A DNA stretch of 58,066 bases, from the NCBI RefSeq assembly GCF_008370255.1, contig NZ_SEUI01000006.1:42890-100955 (forward strand), read 5' to 3'. The notes beneath the pieces are model-generated. The model saw nothing but the letters and a program-made list of their open reading frames with translations, searched no databases and had not been told where the DNA came from. This document shows, in pieces, positions 1-7,140 of this stretch. Each line of letters starts with the position of its first letter. Position 1 is the stretch's first letter. Position numbers and translations under genes: made by a program. The stretch comes from Pseudoalteromonas sp. FUC4 (GTDB lineage: Bacteria; Pseudomonadota; Gammaproteobacteria; Enterobacterales; Alteromonadaceae).

Positions 1-230
1 AGGATCTGTGGCTGTTTCACAGACGGGTCAATATTATTTAGTAATGGCAGTGCAAATGCTGCGGTTTTACCTGTACCCGTTTGAGCTAGTCCCAGTACGT
101 CCTTTCTTTCTAGCAATAACGGTATACATTGAGCTTGGATTTCAGATGGTGTCTTGTAACCCAACTCTTCAACTGCCTTCAAAATTGCAGGAGAAAGATT
201 TAGAGATTCAAACGTGACTGGTTCTGACAT
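1..230 (-). CDS. deaD: ATP-dependent DEAD-box RNA helicase DeaD/CsdA (N-terminal part)
   Basis: The reverse strand gives 76 codons from an ATG at 230-228 until the window ends. They match the N-terminus of DeaD/CsdA, a cold-shock and ribosome-assembly RNA helicase that unwinds RNA using ATP. Visible are the Q motif (Phe7, and PSEIQ at about 28-32) and Walker A AQTGTGKT at 49-56, followed by the typical AAFALPLL. The C-terminal two thirds, with the DEAD box itself, lie outside the window. The DeaD rather than SrmB/RhlE assignment rests on the phrase [16 protein letters not shown] and on the spacing. It is transcribed away from the accessory island that starts 190 bp further right. Confidence 0.88.
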   Translation of the reverse strand, partial: MSEPVTFESLNLSPAILKAVEELGYKTPSEIQAQCIPLLLERKDVLGLAQTGTGKTAAFALPLLNNIDPSVKQPQI

Positions 231-419
231 TAATACGCCTCAACGAATTCAAAGTGGCGCGTATTATATAAGAAATACGCAGAAATAGCTTACATTATTA
301 CTTATATTTTATATGTGATTGATACTAAGTGTTATTTGTATGGGGTAAAACCTTTGCATAGTGATTAAAAGAAAGTTATTTTACATCACAAAAGAATAGT
401 AACTCGTTAAGGGAATGTA

Positions 420-2225
420 GTGCTCTCAAAAATTTCTCCTCGACTAAACATAAAGTCATCGCTACCAAAACATTTAGAAGCTTTATTCAGTTCTTACATT
501 TTGTGGAAAATACAAGGAAAGCCTTCAGAGCTTAATTATGGCGAAGCTACAAGTACTGAAAGCGGGGAGTTAAGTTTTACTGAGGATGAACTTGCTAAGC
601 TTAATAGCTATTTTCAGTCCCAGAATCTTTCGAAGGAAAATACTAAACATAACGTTTTATTAAAAGCGCAAGTCGAACATTTACAAGTTGGCTGTTTAAA
701 TATTTATAAGGCATGTAATTTTAAATTCCAAGATATATCTAAAAGCATAAGTGCGGAAAGAGATGGGGGTGAAAGGTTTCTGAAATCAATTATATTTACA
801 AGCGTAATGGATTTGATCGATGGTTTTGTCGATGCTTGTGAAGAGAATTTTAAAACTTTAGCTAAGGGTTTTTTTATAAATGAAAAATTTAATAAAACAT
901 TAGTAAGTAGACAGCTAAAGGTACTTTTAACCTTTTTAATTGAGCAAAGTCGCTTTAATGATGGGAATAAAGTTACCCATGACCTAGTGACAGATATAAC
1001 AGAATGCAATTCGTTCCATAAAGATGGACCTGCAAGAATTATTAAGAGCTTTCTTAAAGATGGGTTGCATGAGCACATAAAATTTGAACAAAATACGTAC
1101 CAAGTATCAGATAGTAAAAGTTATGGTGATTATGTAGCTCGAGCAACATCCTATTCCACAATATTTTCACCTAATTACTTGGTTGAAGAAGAGTTAGTTA
1201 ATTACGCTCAAAATACTGAAGGGTTTGTGTCTAATTCACAATACTACGTTAGTGAAGAAAAAATAACAGACATTCCAGAAAATATTCCACTAAACCTTTT
1301 GTTGAAAGGCGTACCAGGTACAGGAAAATCATGGTCGATAGATCAAATACTAAATAAATACTTTAGCTTGGAGGTACCTGTAACTAATAATGAAGGTCAA
1401 ATCCTATCTAGATTAAAAAGAATTAATCTTCATTCGGGAAGTACAAATAGTTCTTTGATGCAGGGGGTGAGTGTTTCTGCAAAAGAGAATGGTGTTGTTT
1501 ATGATGAGAAAATAGGGCTAATCTTAGATTTTGTGTTAACTGCTATAAAGTATCCATCAATACCCTTCGCTCTTGTTTTAGAGGAGATACAAGAGAATAA
1601 TCTAAATGAGCTCATTGGGGATCTTATTTATCTAATAGAGCCAAGCAAGCGCGCTAAGAGTTATGACGTTAATCCAGACTGTAACATTTTTGAAGAGATC
1701 TTAAGGTTAACGAATCAAAATAGTAATATTCACTATGTAACAATCCCTAATTTAATCAATGGGAATTTAGTTGAAAAACGTTTATTTCTACCTTCAAACT
1801 TATACTTTTTTTGTACATCTAACTATAGAGACGATAAAAAAGTTATTGAAGACAACTTATTGAGACGATTTGATGTACTTGAGATATATCCAAATTATGA
1901 AGCTATTAAACATGTAGATGTATCAGAATTTTTAAAACGATTTAATGAGTTAATAGCTAACAAAATTCATGATATTCATAGTGATCGTTTTATAATTGGT
2001 CATGCAAACTGGATGTATGTTGAAGATAAAGAGTCTTTCTCTCAGGCTTTTTTAAAGTTACTCATAGAGTTTAAAGATATAAGAGAAATTGATTTTGAAA
2101 TACTGCAAGAGATATTTGGACAAGTCAAAATCCCTTTTGACTTAGATATTATTGAGTATCAAGATTATCAAAGCTTAACAAAATACATACAGAACAACTG
2201 CGGGTATTCTTTTTTAAATGACTGA
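420..2225 (+). CDS. McrB-like AAA+ GTPase/ATPase subunit of a modification-dependent restriction system
   Basis: A 601-residue protein starting at GTG 420 after a weak AAGGGA. The AAA+ module of the McrB family occupies about residues 285-520: Walker A GVPGTGKS at 297-304, Walker B-like ALVLEEIQENN with Glu388/Glu389, sensor-like FFCTSNYRDD, and an arginine pair at 482-483 in NLLRRFD. Known McrB proteins form a nucleotide-driven ring that translocates DNA and calls in McrC to cut it. The first roughly 270 residues do not resemble the DUF3578 methylcytosine-binding domain of E. coli McrB or any other domain I recognise, so target specificity is open. Its stop overlaps the next gene by 8 bp, implying translational coupling. 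Codon use is more A+T-rich than in the flanking housekeeping genes, as expected for a transferred defence gene. Confidence 0.82.
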   Translation: MLSKISPRLNIKSSLPKHLEALFSSYILWKIQGKPSELNYGEATSTESGELSFTEDELAKLNSYFQSQNLSKENTKHNVLLKAQVEHLQVGCLNIYKACNFKFQDISKSISAERDGGERFLKSIIFTSVMDLIDGFVDACEENFKTLAKGFFINEKFNKTLVSRQLKVLLTFLIEQSRFNDGNKVTHDLVTDITECNSFHKDGPARIIKSFLKDGLHEHIKFEQNTYQVSDSKSYGDYVARATSYSTIFSPNYLVEEELVNYAQNTEGFVSNSQYYVSEEKITDIPENIPLNLLLKGVPGTGKSWSIDQILNKYFSLEVPVTNNEGQILSRLKRINLHSGSTNSSLMQGVSVSAKENGVVYDEKIGLILDFVLTAIKYPSIPFALVLEEIQENNLNELIGDLIYLIEPSKRAKSYDVNPDCNIFEEILRLTNQNSNIHYVTIPNLINGNLVEKRLFLPSNLYFFCTSNYRDDKKVIEDNLLRRFDVLEIYPNYEAIKHVDVSEFLKRFNELIANKIHDIHSDRFIIGHANWMYVEDKESFSQAFLKLLIEFKDIREIDFEILQEIFGQVKIPFDLDIIEYQDYQSLTKYIQNNCGYSFLND

Positions 2226-3498
2226 TATAAAAGGACATGCTATTAATAAAACTTTTGTTTTTAGTGAGACAGATAATTTATATATAAAATTAATAGAAAG
2301 TGGTATTGATGTCACTCCGTTAAAAAAACAACTAAAAGTAATTAGCGCTAAAATACATAATAATAAAATAGGCTACGCTAGATTAGAAAGTAACATAGGT
2401 ATAATCAAAATTATAATTTGCCCTAAAATCTTTGAATATGACGAAAAGCTTTTTTTATCTTATTTACGGCAAGCTTTTACCTTAATTGAGCGCTACAAAG
2501 GTTGTAGTAAATATTTTGAAATTGATAAAACGCTCCTTAATTTAGCTATAGCAAATGGAAAAGATGATAAGAATGATAAGAATGATCTTAATTTTGATTC
2601 TATGCTTGAGTCCAAGTTTAAGATGTCTTTAATTGAGGTTGACACTTTTTTTAAGAAATATAATAAAGCAGATATTTTTAAAAAGTCATATGTCTCGGCC
2701 ACAATCGAGAATGAAGTAAATATCCAAGCTTCAATATGTGATCCAATAAAAAGCAATGTTCATCAATTTAAAAAGCTGAACACTCCAGAAACAAGACTAG
2801 CTGAAATTACACTTATGGTTATAGAGTTCTTTATTCGCAAAAATAAGAATTACTTAAGCCCATCACTAGTTTCTTTCGCACGTAAAATTTACGCTAAAGT
2901 TAAGCAAAAATATAGAGTCAAGAGAGTTAAAATAACTATATCTCAGTTCATGCATTATAGTTACGAGAAGTCTTTCAATACAGACCAAAAAAAACGACTT
3001 CTCAACAATTTACTTGTGTTACTTTCGCAAGAAGATTTTTTTAATTCTTCCAAAGGTGAAGGAAAATTAGATCGCTATACACATAGTTGTTCTCTCTTCT
3101 TCGAGGCTAATATTATATTTGAGTACTTAGTATATGATTTTTTATTGTGCAGCTATTCAAGTAAAGAAGTAAAAATAAAACCTAGAAGTTACCAACTACT
3201 TTACTCTAAGGATAATGTTGAAATAGGAAAAATAAAATCAGAGCCTGATTTTATTTTAGATCTAAATGACTCTATGATCATAGTGGATGCTAAGTGGAAA
3301 GTATTAAATAAATTAGACAGCAACTTTAATTATGATGTGTTAAAGCTTAAAAGAGACTCTCAGTTATTTTATGCTGATAAAATTATGCTAGTATATCCAA
3401 AAGTTAATAGCGAAATATTAAATAAATCCCCAGTGTATTTTAACAATGAACCAGAAAGTTTAATAAATATAGTACAAACAGATATTATGAAAAGCTAG
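2218..3498 (+). CDS. McrC-like nuclease subunit
   Basis: A 426-residue partner of the preceding McrB-like ATPase, overlapping it by 8 bp. The N-terminal half has the beta-rich McrC style (GIIKIIICPKIF around 62-73), with basic helical stretches in the middle. The C-terminal part carries a PD-(D/E)xK nuclease core: EPDF at 342-345 (Asp344) and VDAKWK with Asp357 and Lys359. In known McrBC systems this subunit makes the double-strand cut after ATPase/GTPase-driven translocation. No methyltransferase gene lies nearby, which fits a type IV enzyme that attacks modified DNA and needs no protective methylase. The gene is very A+T-rich. It ends convergently with the PIN/ImmA operon. Confidence 0.82.
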   Translation: MTDIKGHAINKTFVFSETDNLYIKLIESGIDVTPLKKQLKVISAKIHNNKIGYARLESNIGIIKIIICPKIFEYDEKLFLSYLRQAFTLIERYKGCSKYFEIDKTLLNLAIANGKDDKNDKNDLNFDSMLESKFKMSLIEVDTFFKKYNKADIFKKSYVSATIENEVNIQASICDPIKSNVHQFKKLNTPETRLAEITLMVIEFFIRKNKNYLSPSLVSFARKIYAKVKQKYRVKRVKITISQFMHYSYEKSFNTDQKKRLLNNLLVLLSQEDFFNSSKGEGKLDRYTHSCSLFFEANIIFEYLVYDFLLCSYSSKEVKIKPRSYQLLYSKDNVEIGKIKSEPDFILDLNDSMIIVDAKWKVLNKLDSNFNYDVLKLKRDSQLFYADKIMLVYPKVNSEILNKSPVYFNNEPESLINIVQTDIMKS

Positions 3499-3558
3499 GT
3501 AGTGTTTAGTTTAGAGATCTGTGCAAGTGCTTTATTAGTCCGTCGAAATAATAGGTTG

Positions 3559-3882
3559 TTATCTAAAGGTGTGTTGTAGGAAGTTATGTAATCTTTTGTA
3601 ATTTTCACACTCAAAAACTATTTCACCAGTGGCACCATAGATCTCTGGCTCTTCATTAGCCCCCTCATTGGTTGCTTCAACTATTACATATCTACGCGTC
3701 TCTTCTTCTCTTTGCTCTATGTCAGTATAATCTACCCATAGTACATAATACTGTTCGCCTACTTTAAAGTAGAAGCTAGGGCATTGATCATTGTGCCAGC
3801 TTTTATCTATTAGATAAGGGGGATTTTTTAAGTCAAAGCCTAGGTCAAAGTTTTGACCAAATTCTTGTTTATAAAGTGACAT
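3559..3882 (-). CDS. Hypothetical 107-residue acidic protein
   Basis: I do not recognise the family. The ATG at 3882 has a good ribosome-binding site (AAGAAGGAAACAAT), so translation is likely. The protein is acidic, has no signal peptide or membrane segment, and is rich in aromatic residues (YYVLWVDYTD, SFYFKVGEQYY), suggesting a small beta-rich cytoplasmic fold. It begins 66 bp after the PIN-domain gene on the same strand, so it is probably the third gene of that operon. It could be an accessory factor of the toxin-like pair or an independent island gene; nothing in the sequence decides this. Confidence 0.6.
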   Translation of the reverse strand: MSLYKQEFGQNFDLGFDLKNPPYLIDKSWHNDQCPSFYFKVGEQYYVLWVDYTDIEQREEETRRYVIVEATNEGANEEPEIYGATGEIVFECENYKRLHNFLQHTFR

Positions 3883-3948
3883 ATTGTTTCCTTCTTAAAA
3901 AACTAATTTAGCCAGTGCGTGTAGCGCTGGCTCTATGCCGTACTTGCG

Positions 3949-4431
3949 TTATAAGGCGTTTAAATGCTCTATAGCCACCTTCCAAGGAAGTCTTCGGCCT
4001 GATAGCTTCATTTTCTCGTAGGCTTTTAGTGCAGTTTCTTTCGTTACTATTTGTTGCCTAACAAGCTGCGTTATTAATGAAATTGTGCTTTGGACAACAA
4101 TGCCTTCTTTTTCAGCGGCTTTTCTTAAAGCCATATCGCCAGTTACAAGAAGGCAGTTTTTTTGCTTAGCTAAACACAAAGCAAATATATCGTTACGGCT
4201 GGCATTTAAATACAGCGGAATTAACTCCATTGCATGCATCATCGAATCAGATGATAGCTCTTCTAAAGTTAAGCCCATAGCAGGTAAATGTGCATGTTCT
4301 TCCTCAAGTTCTTCAACGAATAAGATATCAGGTATGGCGAATTGGTAAGGTAGCTGAAAAAGTTGGGTTAGTAGTTCACCTTCTTCCATATCTATTAATA
4401 TATTGGCATCACTAATTAGTAGCTGCTGCAT
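3949..4431 (-). CDS. PIN-domain protein, probable toxin ribonuclease
   Basis: A 160-residue protein with the acidic pattern of PIN nucleases: Asp8 in LISDANILID, Glu40/Glu41 after the first helix, Asp81 in RNDIFALCLA, and Asp99 in LLVTGDMALR. PIN toxins cut RNA with metal ions held by such residues. The ATG at 4431 follows GAGGTGCTTA and lies inside the last 20 bp of the upstream XRE-ImmA gene, so the two are translationally coupled. That arrangement, with regulator/protease first and PIN protein second, recalls toxin-antitoxin-like pairs in which a COG2856-type protein is partnered with a PIN or PIN-like protein. The toxin role is inferred from family and context. Confidence 0.75.
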   Translation of the reverse strand: MQQLLISDANILIDMEEGELLTQLFQLPYQFAIPDILFVEELEEEHAHLPAMGLTLEELSSDSMMHAMELIPLYLNASRNDIFALCLAKQKNCLLVTGDMALRKAAEKEGIVVQSTISLITQLVRQQIVTKETALKAYEKMKLSGRRLPWKVAIEHLNAL

Positions 4432-5485
4432 TAAGCACCTCTAACTTTCGTTCTTTGTGAAAGCTTGAAAGTGATACCCCTAATAGTCCTGCTGCTTTAG
4501 ATATACCAATGTAGTCTTCACTTAGCGCACGATATACTAGCTGCTTATAGAGGTAAGTAACTTCATGTGGATAAGGTTCGCCAGGTTCCTGAGTGCGCCA
4601 TCCTTGCTTGCCAAACCAAATGAACATATTCTTTTGGGTTTGATATGAAATTACACCAGACTGTGAAGCACGAAATAAAGAGGCAAGCATGCTTATGCCG
4701 TACTCATGTTTAAGCATGTATATCTCTTGTGCTTCTAATTGAGTTCGGCTTTTACCTAAGTGTTGTATTAAGCTAGTGCTTGGTAATAAAAAAGCCCCTG
4801 CGAAGTGATTACATGCCTTTTCTTCGTCTAAGTTTTCAGAAAGTCGATTATGTAATACTAAGTGACCTAATTCATGAGCAAGTGTAAACCGTTGGCGATC
4901 GCCACTTTGTGCTGTAGAGATAACAACAACAGGTAGCCCATTAATGTTACCCGCGAGACCATCAAACTTTTTACTGGTTTCTACATCAGTGCAAATTATC
5001 ATTACACCTTTCGATTCTAGCGTATCAATCATGTCATGAATAGGATTTAAGCCTAAACCCCATTCATTGCGCATAGTGGTGGCTACACCTTCTAGCTGCT
5101 CATATGAATCAATCACATCAGGCAATGTACTTGGTAGTGAAAATGGCGTGATAGGTTTAATAGAATCTGGATAAAAGTTTAAAAGCTCTTGCCAGCGCTC
5201 AGCCTGATCTAAAACATCACCATTGATACGATCTAAAATCTTCTGTGGTGTGCTTGCACGCTTACGATATTCCACACCTTCTAACTTTACTCTTATAGGA
5301 CGGAAAAAGTATTCAGTGCGCACTTCAAGTGTGCTTGCAAGCTTTAATAAATTAGAAGAAGACGGCATAGCAGTACCATGCTCATATTTTTTTATAGCAT
5401 TGGCGGATACACCAATTGCGGTAGCTAGTGCTTGCATTGATAGGCCGGAGGCTTTTCGGGCACGAGTAAATCGTTCAGCAAACAT
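4412..5485 (-). CDS. XRE-family regulator fused to ImmA/IrrE-type metallopeptidase
   Basis: I place the start at the ATG at 5485, because MFAERFTRARKASGLS is where the XRE helix-turn-helix begins and GAGG stands 13 bases upstream. An upstream extension of 15 codons lacks support. The protein has 357 residues. Residues 1-60 form the helix-turn-helix (ALATAIGVSANAIKKYEHG). An ImmA/IrrE zinc-peptidase domain follows, with HELGH at 204-208 (His204, Glu205, His208) and a downstream acidic segment (DEEKACNHFAGAFLLP). The C-terminus (about 300-357) has a second helix-turn-helix look (ISKAAGLLGVSLSSFHKE). Family members repress transcription and cleave partner or phage regulators. It overlaps the PIN gene by 20 bp, so it probably controls and restrains it. 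Confidence 0.8.
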   Translation of the reverse strand: MFAERFTRARKASGLSMQALATAIGVSANAIKKYEHGTAMPSSSNLLKLASTLEVRTEYFFRPIRVKLEGVEYRKRASTPQKILDRINGDVLDQAERWQELLNFYPDSIKPITPFSLPSTLPDVIDSYEQLEGVATTMRNEWGLGLNPIHDMIDTLESKGVMIICTDVETSKKFDGLAGNINGLPVVVISTAQSGDRQRFTLAHELGHLVLHNRLSENLDEEKACNHFAGAFLLPSTSLIQHLGKSRTQLEAQEIYMLKHEYGISMLASLFRASQSGVISYQTQKNMFIWFGKQGWRTQEPGEPYPHEVTYLYKQLVYRALSEDYIGISKAAGLLGVSLSSFHKERKLEVLNAAATN

Positions 5486-5740
5486 GTAATATATACCTCG
5501 TAGTTTATAAAATTTATCTATTTGTCGCAAATATAAACCATTGGTGTATTTTTGTCCATAAACATGAATAGTGCTTATGTAGCTGAGATATATTACTGGT
5601 TTTATTTATACGAGAAGTTTAAAGGGATTATGTAGTAAACTACGCACTATTAGTTGAGGTGATAAATCGAAATTACTCACCCAGTACCCCACACAGTACC
5701 CCATGGTGTTATGGGTTGAAATAAAAGGTTTACATATCAA
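5486..5740. other. Island-to-core boundary region with short GTACCCCA repeats
   Basis: 255 bp between the XRE-ImmA gene and ylqF. It contains two direct copies of CAGTACCCCA at 5682-5691 and 5694-5703, and a short palindrome GTAGTAAACTAC at about 5632-5643. It must also hold the divergent promoters. Short clustered GTACCCC-type repeats are often seen beside tyrosine-integrase elements, but no integrase gene is present here, so this reading is only suggestive. Confidence 0.35.
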
Positions 5741-6694
5741 ATGAGTAGAGCAGGAATACAGTGGTTCCCTGGGCATATGAATAAAGCCCGCAATGAAATT
5801 AAAGAAATAATGCCACAAATGGATGTGATCATTGAAGTGCTTGATGCGCGCATTCCCTACAGTAGTGAAAACCCGATGGTGGCAGGTTTGCGTGAAGGTA
5901 AGCCGGTCATCAAAATTTTGAACAAAGCTGATTTAGCTGATCCTAAAATGACTCAAATTTGGAAAGATTATTTTGAGCAAGAAAACGGTGTTAAAGCGAT
6001 TTCTTTTGGTCATGATAAAGCAGCTGAAGTAAGTCGTATAAATGAGCTTTGTAAAAAGTTAGTGCCGCATAAAGTGGGTGCCGATAAGCAAATTAAAGCC
6101 ATGATAATGGGTATTCCTAACGTGGGTAAATCTACGTTAATTAATGTATTGGCTGGACGTATAGTTGCAAAAACAGGTAATGAGCCTGCGGTAACCAAAT
6201 CACAACAACGCATTAAGCTTGAAGACGGTATTATGCTTTACGATACGCCAGGTATGCTTTGGCCAAAAGTAGAAAACGAAAACTCAGGTTATCGCTTAGG
6301 CGCTACCGGTGCCATTCGTGATACGGCGCTTGAGTATGAAGAAGTAGCAAGTTATACCGCTGAGTACTTATTGCGTGCATACCCTGAGCTTTTAAAAGCG
6401 CGTTATAAAATAGATGAATTACCGCAAAGTGATTGGGAATTTGTTGAAATGGCGGGTAAAAAGCGTGGCTGTATTCGTGGAGGTAACCAAATAGACACAT
6501 ACAAAATGTCTGAAATACTAATCAACGAATTACGCGACGGTATTATTGGCCGTATTACTATGGAAACTCCGCAAATGCGTGAGGAAGAAGAAGTAATGGT
6601 TGCTGGTTTACGCGCTGCAGCAGAAGCTAAAAAAGCAGCTAAAGAAGAAGAGAAAAAACAACGCCGAGCACGCGCACGTAAAAACCGTCGTTAA
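5741..6694 (+). CDS. ylqF: Ribosome biogenesis GTPase YlqF/RbgA
   Basis: 317 residues with the circularly permuted GTPase order of the YlqF/RbgA family: G4 NKAD at about 61-64, then G1 GIPNVGKST at about 126-134, then G3 DTPG at about 168-171. The N-terminus WFPGHMNKA is diagnostic. These GTPases act in late assembly of the 50S ribosomal subunit in the cytoplasm. The C-terminal tail (from about 280) is a charged Ala/Lys/Arg/Glu helix ending in RRARARKNRR, probably for rRNA contact. The ATG at 5741 follows AAAGG. A strong terminator follows 45 bp after the stop, so the gene is monocistronic. Confidence 0.93.
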   Translation: MSRAGIQWFPGHMNKARNEIKEIMPQMDVIIEVLDARIPYSSENPMVAGLREGKPVIKILNKADLADPKMTQIWKDYFEQENGVKAISFGHDKAAEVSRINELCKKLVPHKVGADKQIKAMIMGIPNVGKSTLINVLAGRIVAKTGNEPAVTKSQQRIKLEDGIMLYDTPGMLWPKVENENSGYRLGATGAIRDTALEYEEVASYTAEYLLRAYPELLKARYKIDELPQSDWEFVEMAGKKRGCIRGGNQIDTYKMSEILINELRDGIIGRITMETPQMREEEEVMVAGLRAAAEAKKAAKEEEKKQRRARARKNRR

Positions 6695-6738
6695 TGGTTG
6701 AATTTATGTGAGTATGCGACTCACTAAATTACAGACAT

Positions 6739-6763
6739 AAAAAAAGCCCGTAAGGGCTTTTTT
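6739..6763. terminator. Bidirectional intrinsic terminator between ylqF and the RyhB-like sRNA
   Basis: Stem AAAAAAGCCC / GGGCTTTTTT with a GTAA loop. It has runs of T on the right and of A on the left, so it reads as a Rho-independent terminator on both strands: for ylqF on plus and for the candidate sRNA on minus. Confidence 0.9.
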
Positions 6764-6957
6764 AGTTTCATATCTACCGTCACCGATATGAGCAATGTAG
6801 CAAGTAAAATAGTAGGGCGGTTACTCATCATCAACATCAAGGGGCGTTGCGGTTCATAACAAGTAACCATAGCTGTTTACGTGCGCCACACGTTGTTTCA
6901 GGGTCGAGAAACAAATCAATTCATTCCTTAACAAGGGGTATGCATTCCGTCTTGTTG
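6739..6957 (-). ncRNA. ryhB: Candidate RyhB-like Fur-repressed small RNA
   Basis: On the minus strand a near-perfect sigma-70 promoter (TTGACA, 17-bp spacer, GATAAT) overlaps Fur-like boxes and starts a transcript of about 215-220 nt, ending at the bidirectional terminator. There is no convincing long ORF inside. Within its 3' half, at 6798-6788, is ACATTGCTCAT. This corresponds to the ACATTGCTCA(C) core of enterobacterial and vibrio RyhB, the segment that pairs with target mRNAs, and lies upstream of the terminator hairpin as in RyhB. The length resembles the long RyhB of Vibrio cholerae. RyhB-type RNAs act with Hfq to silence iron-using proteins when iron is scarce. The identification rests on promoter, Fur boxes, core and terminator together; I have not run a covariance search. 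Confidence 0.72.
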
Positions 6958-7016
6958 ATATTGATTATCAGTTAGATCTAATAAACTGTCAACATCTAAA
7001 TGCAAATAATTCTTAT
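6957..7016 (-). promoter_or_regulatory. Fur-controlled promoter of the RyhB-like sRNA
   Basis: Read on minus: -35 TTGACA (6992-6987), 17-bp spacer, -10 GATAAT (6969-6964). Fur-like box 1 at 7016-6999 reads ATAAGAATTATTTGCATT, which agrees with the common ATGAGAATTATTATCATT form at 15 of 18 positions. Box 2 at 6957-6975 matches the GATAATGATAATCATTATC form at 13 of 19 and covers the -10. The two boxes flank and overlap the core promoter, as expected for repression by Fe-Fur. Confidence 0.78.
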
Positions 7017-7058
7017 TTTGTGTTTGGGTGTTTTTTATTCTCTTTTAAAACGATAACT

Positions 7059-7071
7059 TAGCACTAAAGTG
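7059..7071 (+). promoter_or_regulatory. Putative operator upstream of the CrbS-like kinase gene
   Basis: TAGCACTAAAGTG, 70 bp before the crbS-like ATG. It shares the pattern TAGYACYWWAGTG with two sites in the receptor/permease divergent region (13741 and 13820). I infer a common regulator, possibly the CrbR-like NarL/LuxR-type protein encoded at 10613-11266. Confidence 0.45.
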
Positions 7072-7140
7072 GGTACTGCTATTTTTAGTAAAAACACTTA
7101 TGCTGATTAAGTAATCAATAAATACGATAAGAATAAAAAT

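Noticed and set aside
8..217. 69-codon plus-strand ORF at the window start
   Set aside because: It lies antisense to the clear DeaD N-terminus and has no ribosome-binding site or recognisable protein features.
5606..5818. 70-codon minus-strand ORF before and into ylqF
   Set aside because: Overlaps the ylqF start on the other strand and has no family features; treated as chance.
6724..6870. 48-codon minus-strand frame starting MVTCYEPQRP through the sRNA region
   Set aside because: It runs through the terminator stem and has no ribosome-binding site; the region is better explained as an sRNA with its terminator.
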